From: Actibacterium atlanticum
GTDB lineage: Bacteria; Pseudomonadota; Alphaproteobacteria; Rhodobacterales; Rhodobacteraceae
DNA length: 64,000 nt
Reading direction: 5' to 3'
NCBI RefSeq assembly: GCF_000671395.1
Contig: NZ_AQQY01000001.1
Span: 62,001 to 126,000, forward strand
Shown here: positions 63,494 through 64,000 of the stretch, piece after piece
Layout: each line of letters starts with the position of its first letter
Numbering within the stretch: position 1 is the first letter of the stretch
Position numbers and translations under genes: made by a program
Notes under the pieces: generated by a model
Told to the model about the DNA's origin: nothing
What the model saw: only the letters and a program-made list of their open reading frames with translations
The model's database searches: none

Positions 63494-64000
63494 ATGCCCG
63501 CTAAAATCTCTCGTGCTGCCTATGCCGATATGTATGGCCCCACAACGGGGGACCGTCTGCGTCTTGCCGACACAGACCTTGTGATCGAGGTGGAAAAAGA
63601 CCTGACCACCTATGGAGAAGAGGTCAAGTTTGGCGGCGGTAAAGTGATCCGCGATGGGATGGGGCAAGCCCAGACCACCCGCGCAGGCGGGGCGGTGGAC
63701 ACCGTCATCACCAACGCGCTGATCCTGGATCACACCGGTATTTACAAGGCCGATGTCGGCCTGAAAGACGGCAAAATCCACAAGATCGGCAAGGCGGGCA
63801 ACCCGGATACTCAGCCCGGTGTCGATATCATCGTCGGCCCCGGCACCGAGGCGATCGCGGGCGAAGGTAAAATCCTGACCGCGGGCGGCTTTGACAGCCA
63901 CATCCACTTTATCTGCCCGCAGCAGGTCGAAGATGCGTTGCATTCGGGCCTGACCACCATGCTGGGCGGCGGCACTGGCCCCGCCCATGGCACGCTGGCC
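63494..64000 (+). CDS. ureC: Urease alpha subunit (N-terminal part, cut by window edge)
   Basis: The first 169 codons of the catalytic subunit. [27 protein letters not shown] and [17 protein letters not shown] are characteristic, and the first nickel ligands lie in [14 protein letters not shown]. The carbamylated Lys and the remaining ligands are outside the window. GAAGGTGAG before the ATG at 63494 sets the start. Confidence 0.97.
   Translation, partial: MPAKISRAAYADMYGPTTGDRLRLADTDLVIEVEKDLTTYGEEVKFGGGKVIRDGMGQAQTTRAGGAVDTVITNALILDHTGIYKADVGLKDGKIHKIGKAGNPDTQPGVDIIVGPGTEAIAGEGKILTAGGFDSHIHFICPQQVEDALHSGLTTMLGGGTGPAHGTLA

Overview
The window reads as a chromosomal segment of a marine-type alphaproteobacterium of the Rhodobacteraceae (Roseobacter group). 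The support is high GC with strong third-position GC bias, a nuo operon carrying family-specific small inserts (DUF5337-, DUF3291- and DUF5333-like genes), a NuoE with a C-terminal helix-hairpin-helix-like domain, FNR-type TTGAY-N4-RTCAA palindromes, and the orders dnaB-alr-mlaEF and surE-pcm-nlpD. I see no rRNA, tRNA, CRISPR array, insertion sequence, integrase or prophage. The genus call is an inference from gene content, not from a database search.

Layout. 1-11.1 kb: start of moaA, a small lipoprotein, an AlkD-like/PNPOx-like/glmS/glmU minus-strand cluster joined by 1-4 nt overlaps, a gph phosphatase with a DegT aminotransferase, two paralogous ompW genes each with an FNR-type palindrome at nearly the same distance, a membrane-anchored thermonuclease, a GST and HMG-CoA lyase. 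11.1-33.3 kb: an FNR palindrome, then the complete 14-subunit complex I operon nuoA-N with at least seven extra genes between subunits, running on into birA, coaX and rnj. 33.3-41.6 kb: DEAD-box helicase, ExoD-like membrane protein and prfC, a pentapeptide-repeat/coiled-coil membrane protein, a Hint-domain protein lacking the nucleophilic cysteine, an atypical SDR and an orphan ABC ATPase. 41.6-46.3 kb: rhodanese, tatABC, a DUF815 ATPase, then an ECF sigma factor paired with a SnoaL-like protein. 46.3-60.2 kb: housekeeping genes (nlpD-like, pcm, surE, SDR, phosphatase, cvpA, radA, pqiA-like, coiled-coil protein, mlaF, mlaE, alr, dnaB, pyrE, pyrC). 60.4-64 kb: a urease operon (ureD, ureA, ureB, start of ureC) interrupted by three non-urease genes.

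How the genes work together. glmS and glmU supply UDP-GlcNAc for cell wall synthesis, alr supplies D-alanine, and surE/pcm/nlpD and mlaEF concern envelope and stress maintenance. The nuo operon builds the proton-pumping NADH dehydrogenase, with small exported or membrane proteins co-encoded. The Tat genes export folded redox proteins. Urease with its accessory genes recovers nitrogen from urea.

The most unusual signals are: two distant intergenic arrays of a 7-bp ATGCACA motif in exact 11-bp phase (8915-8954 and 37122-37172); a gene-end repeat with long inverted arms present three times (46224, 50468, 52576) and always oriented with the upstream gene; hairpins that bury the Shine-Dalgarno of small exported genes in the nuo operon; and an ECF sigma factor with an ECF41-like promoter next to a SnoaL gene that has two in-frame starts, each with a full AAGGAG, which predicts exported and cytosolic forms.
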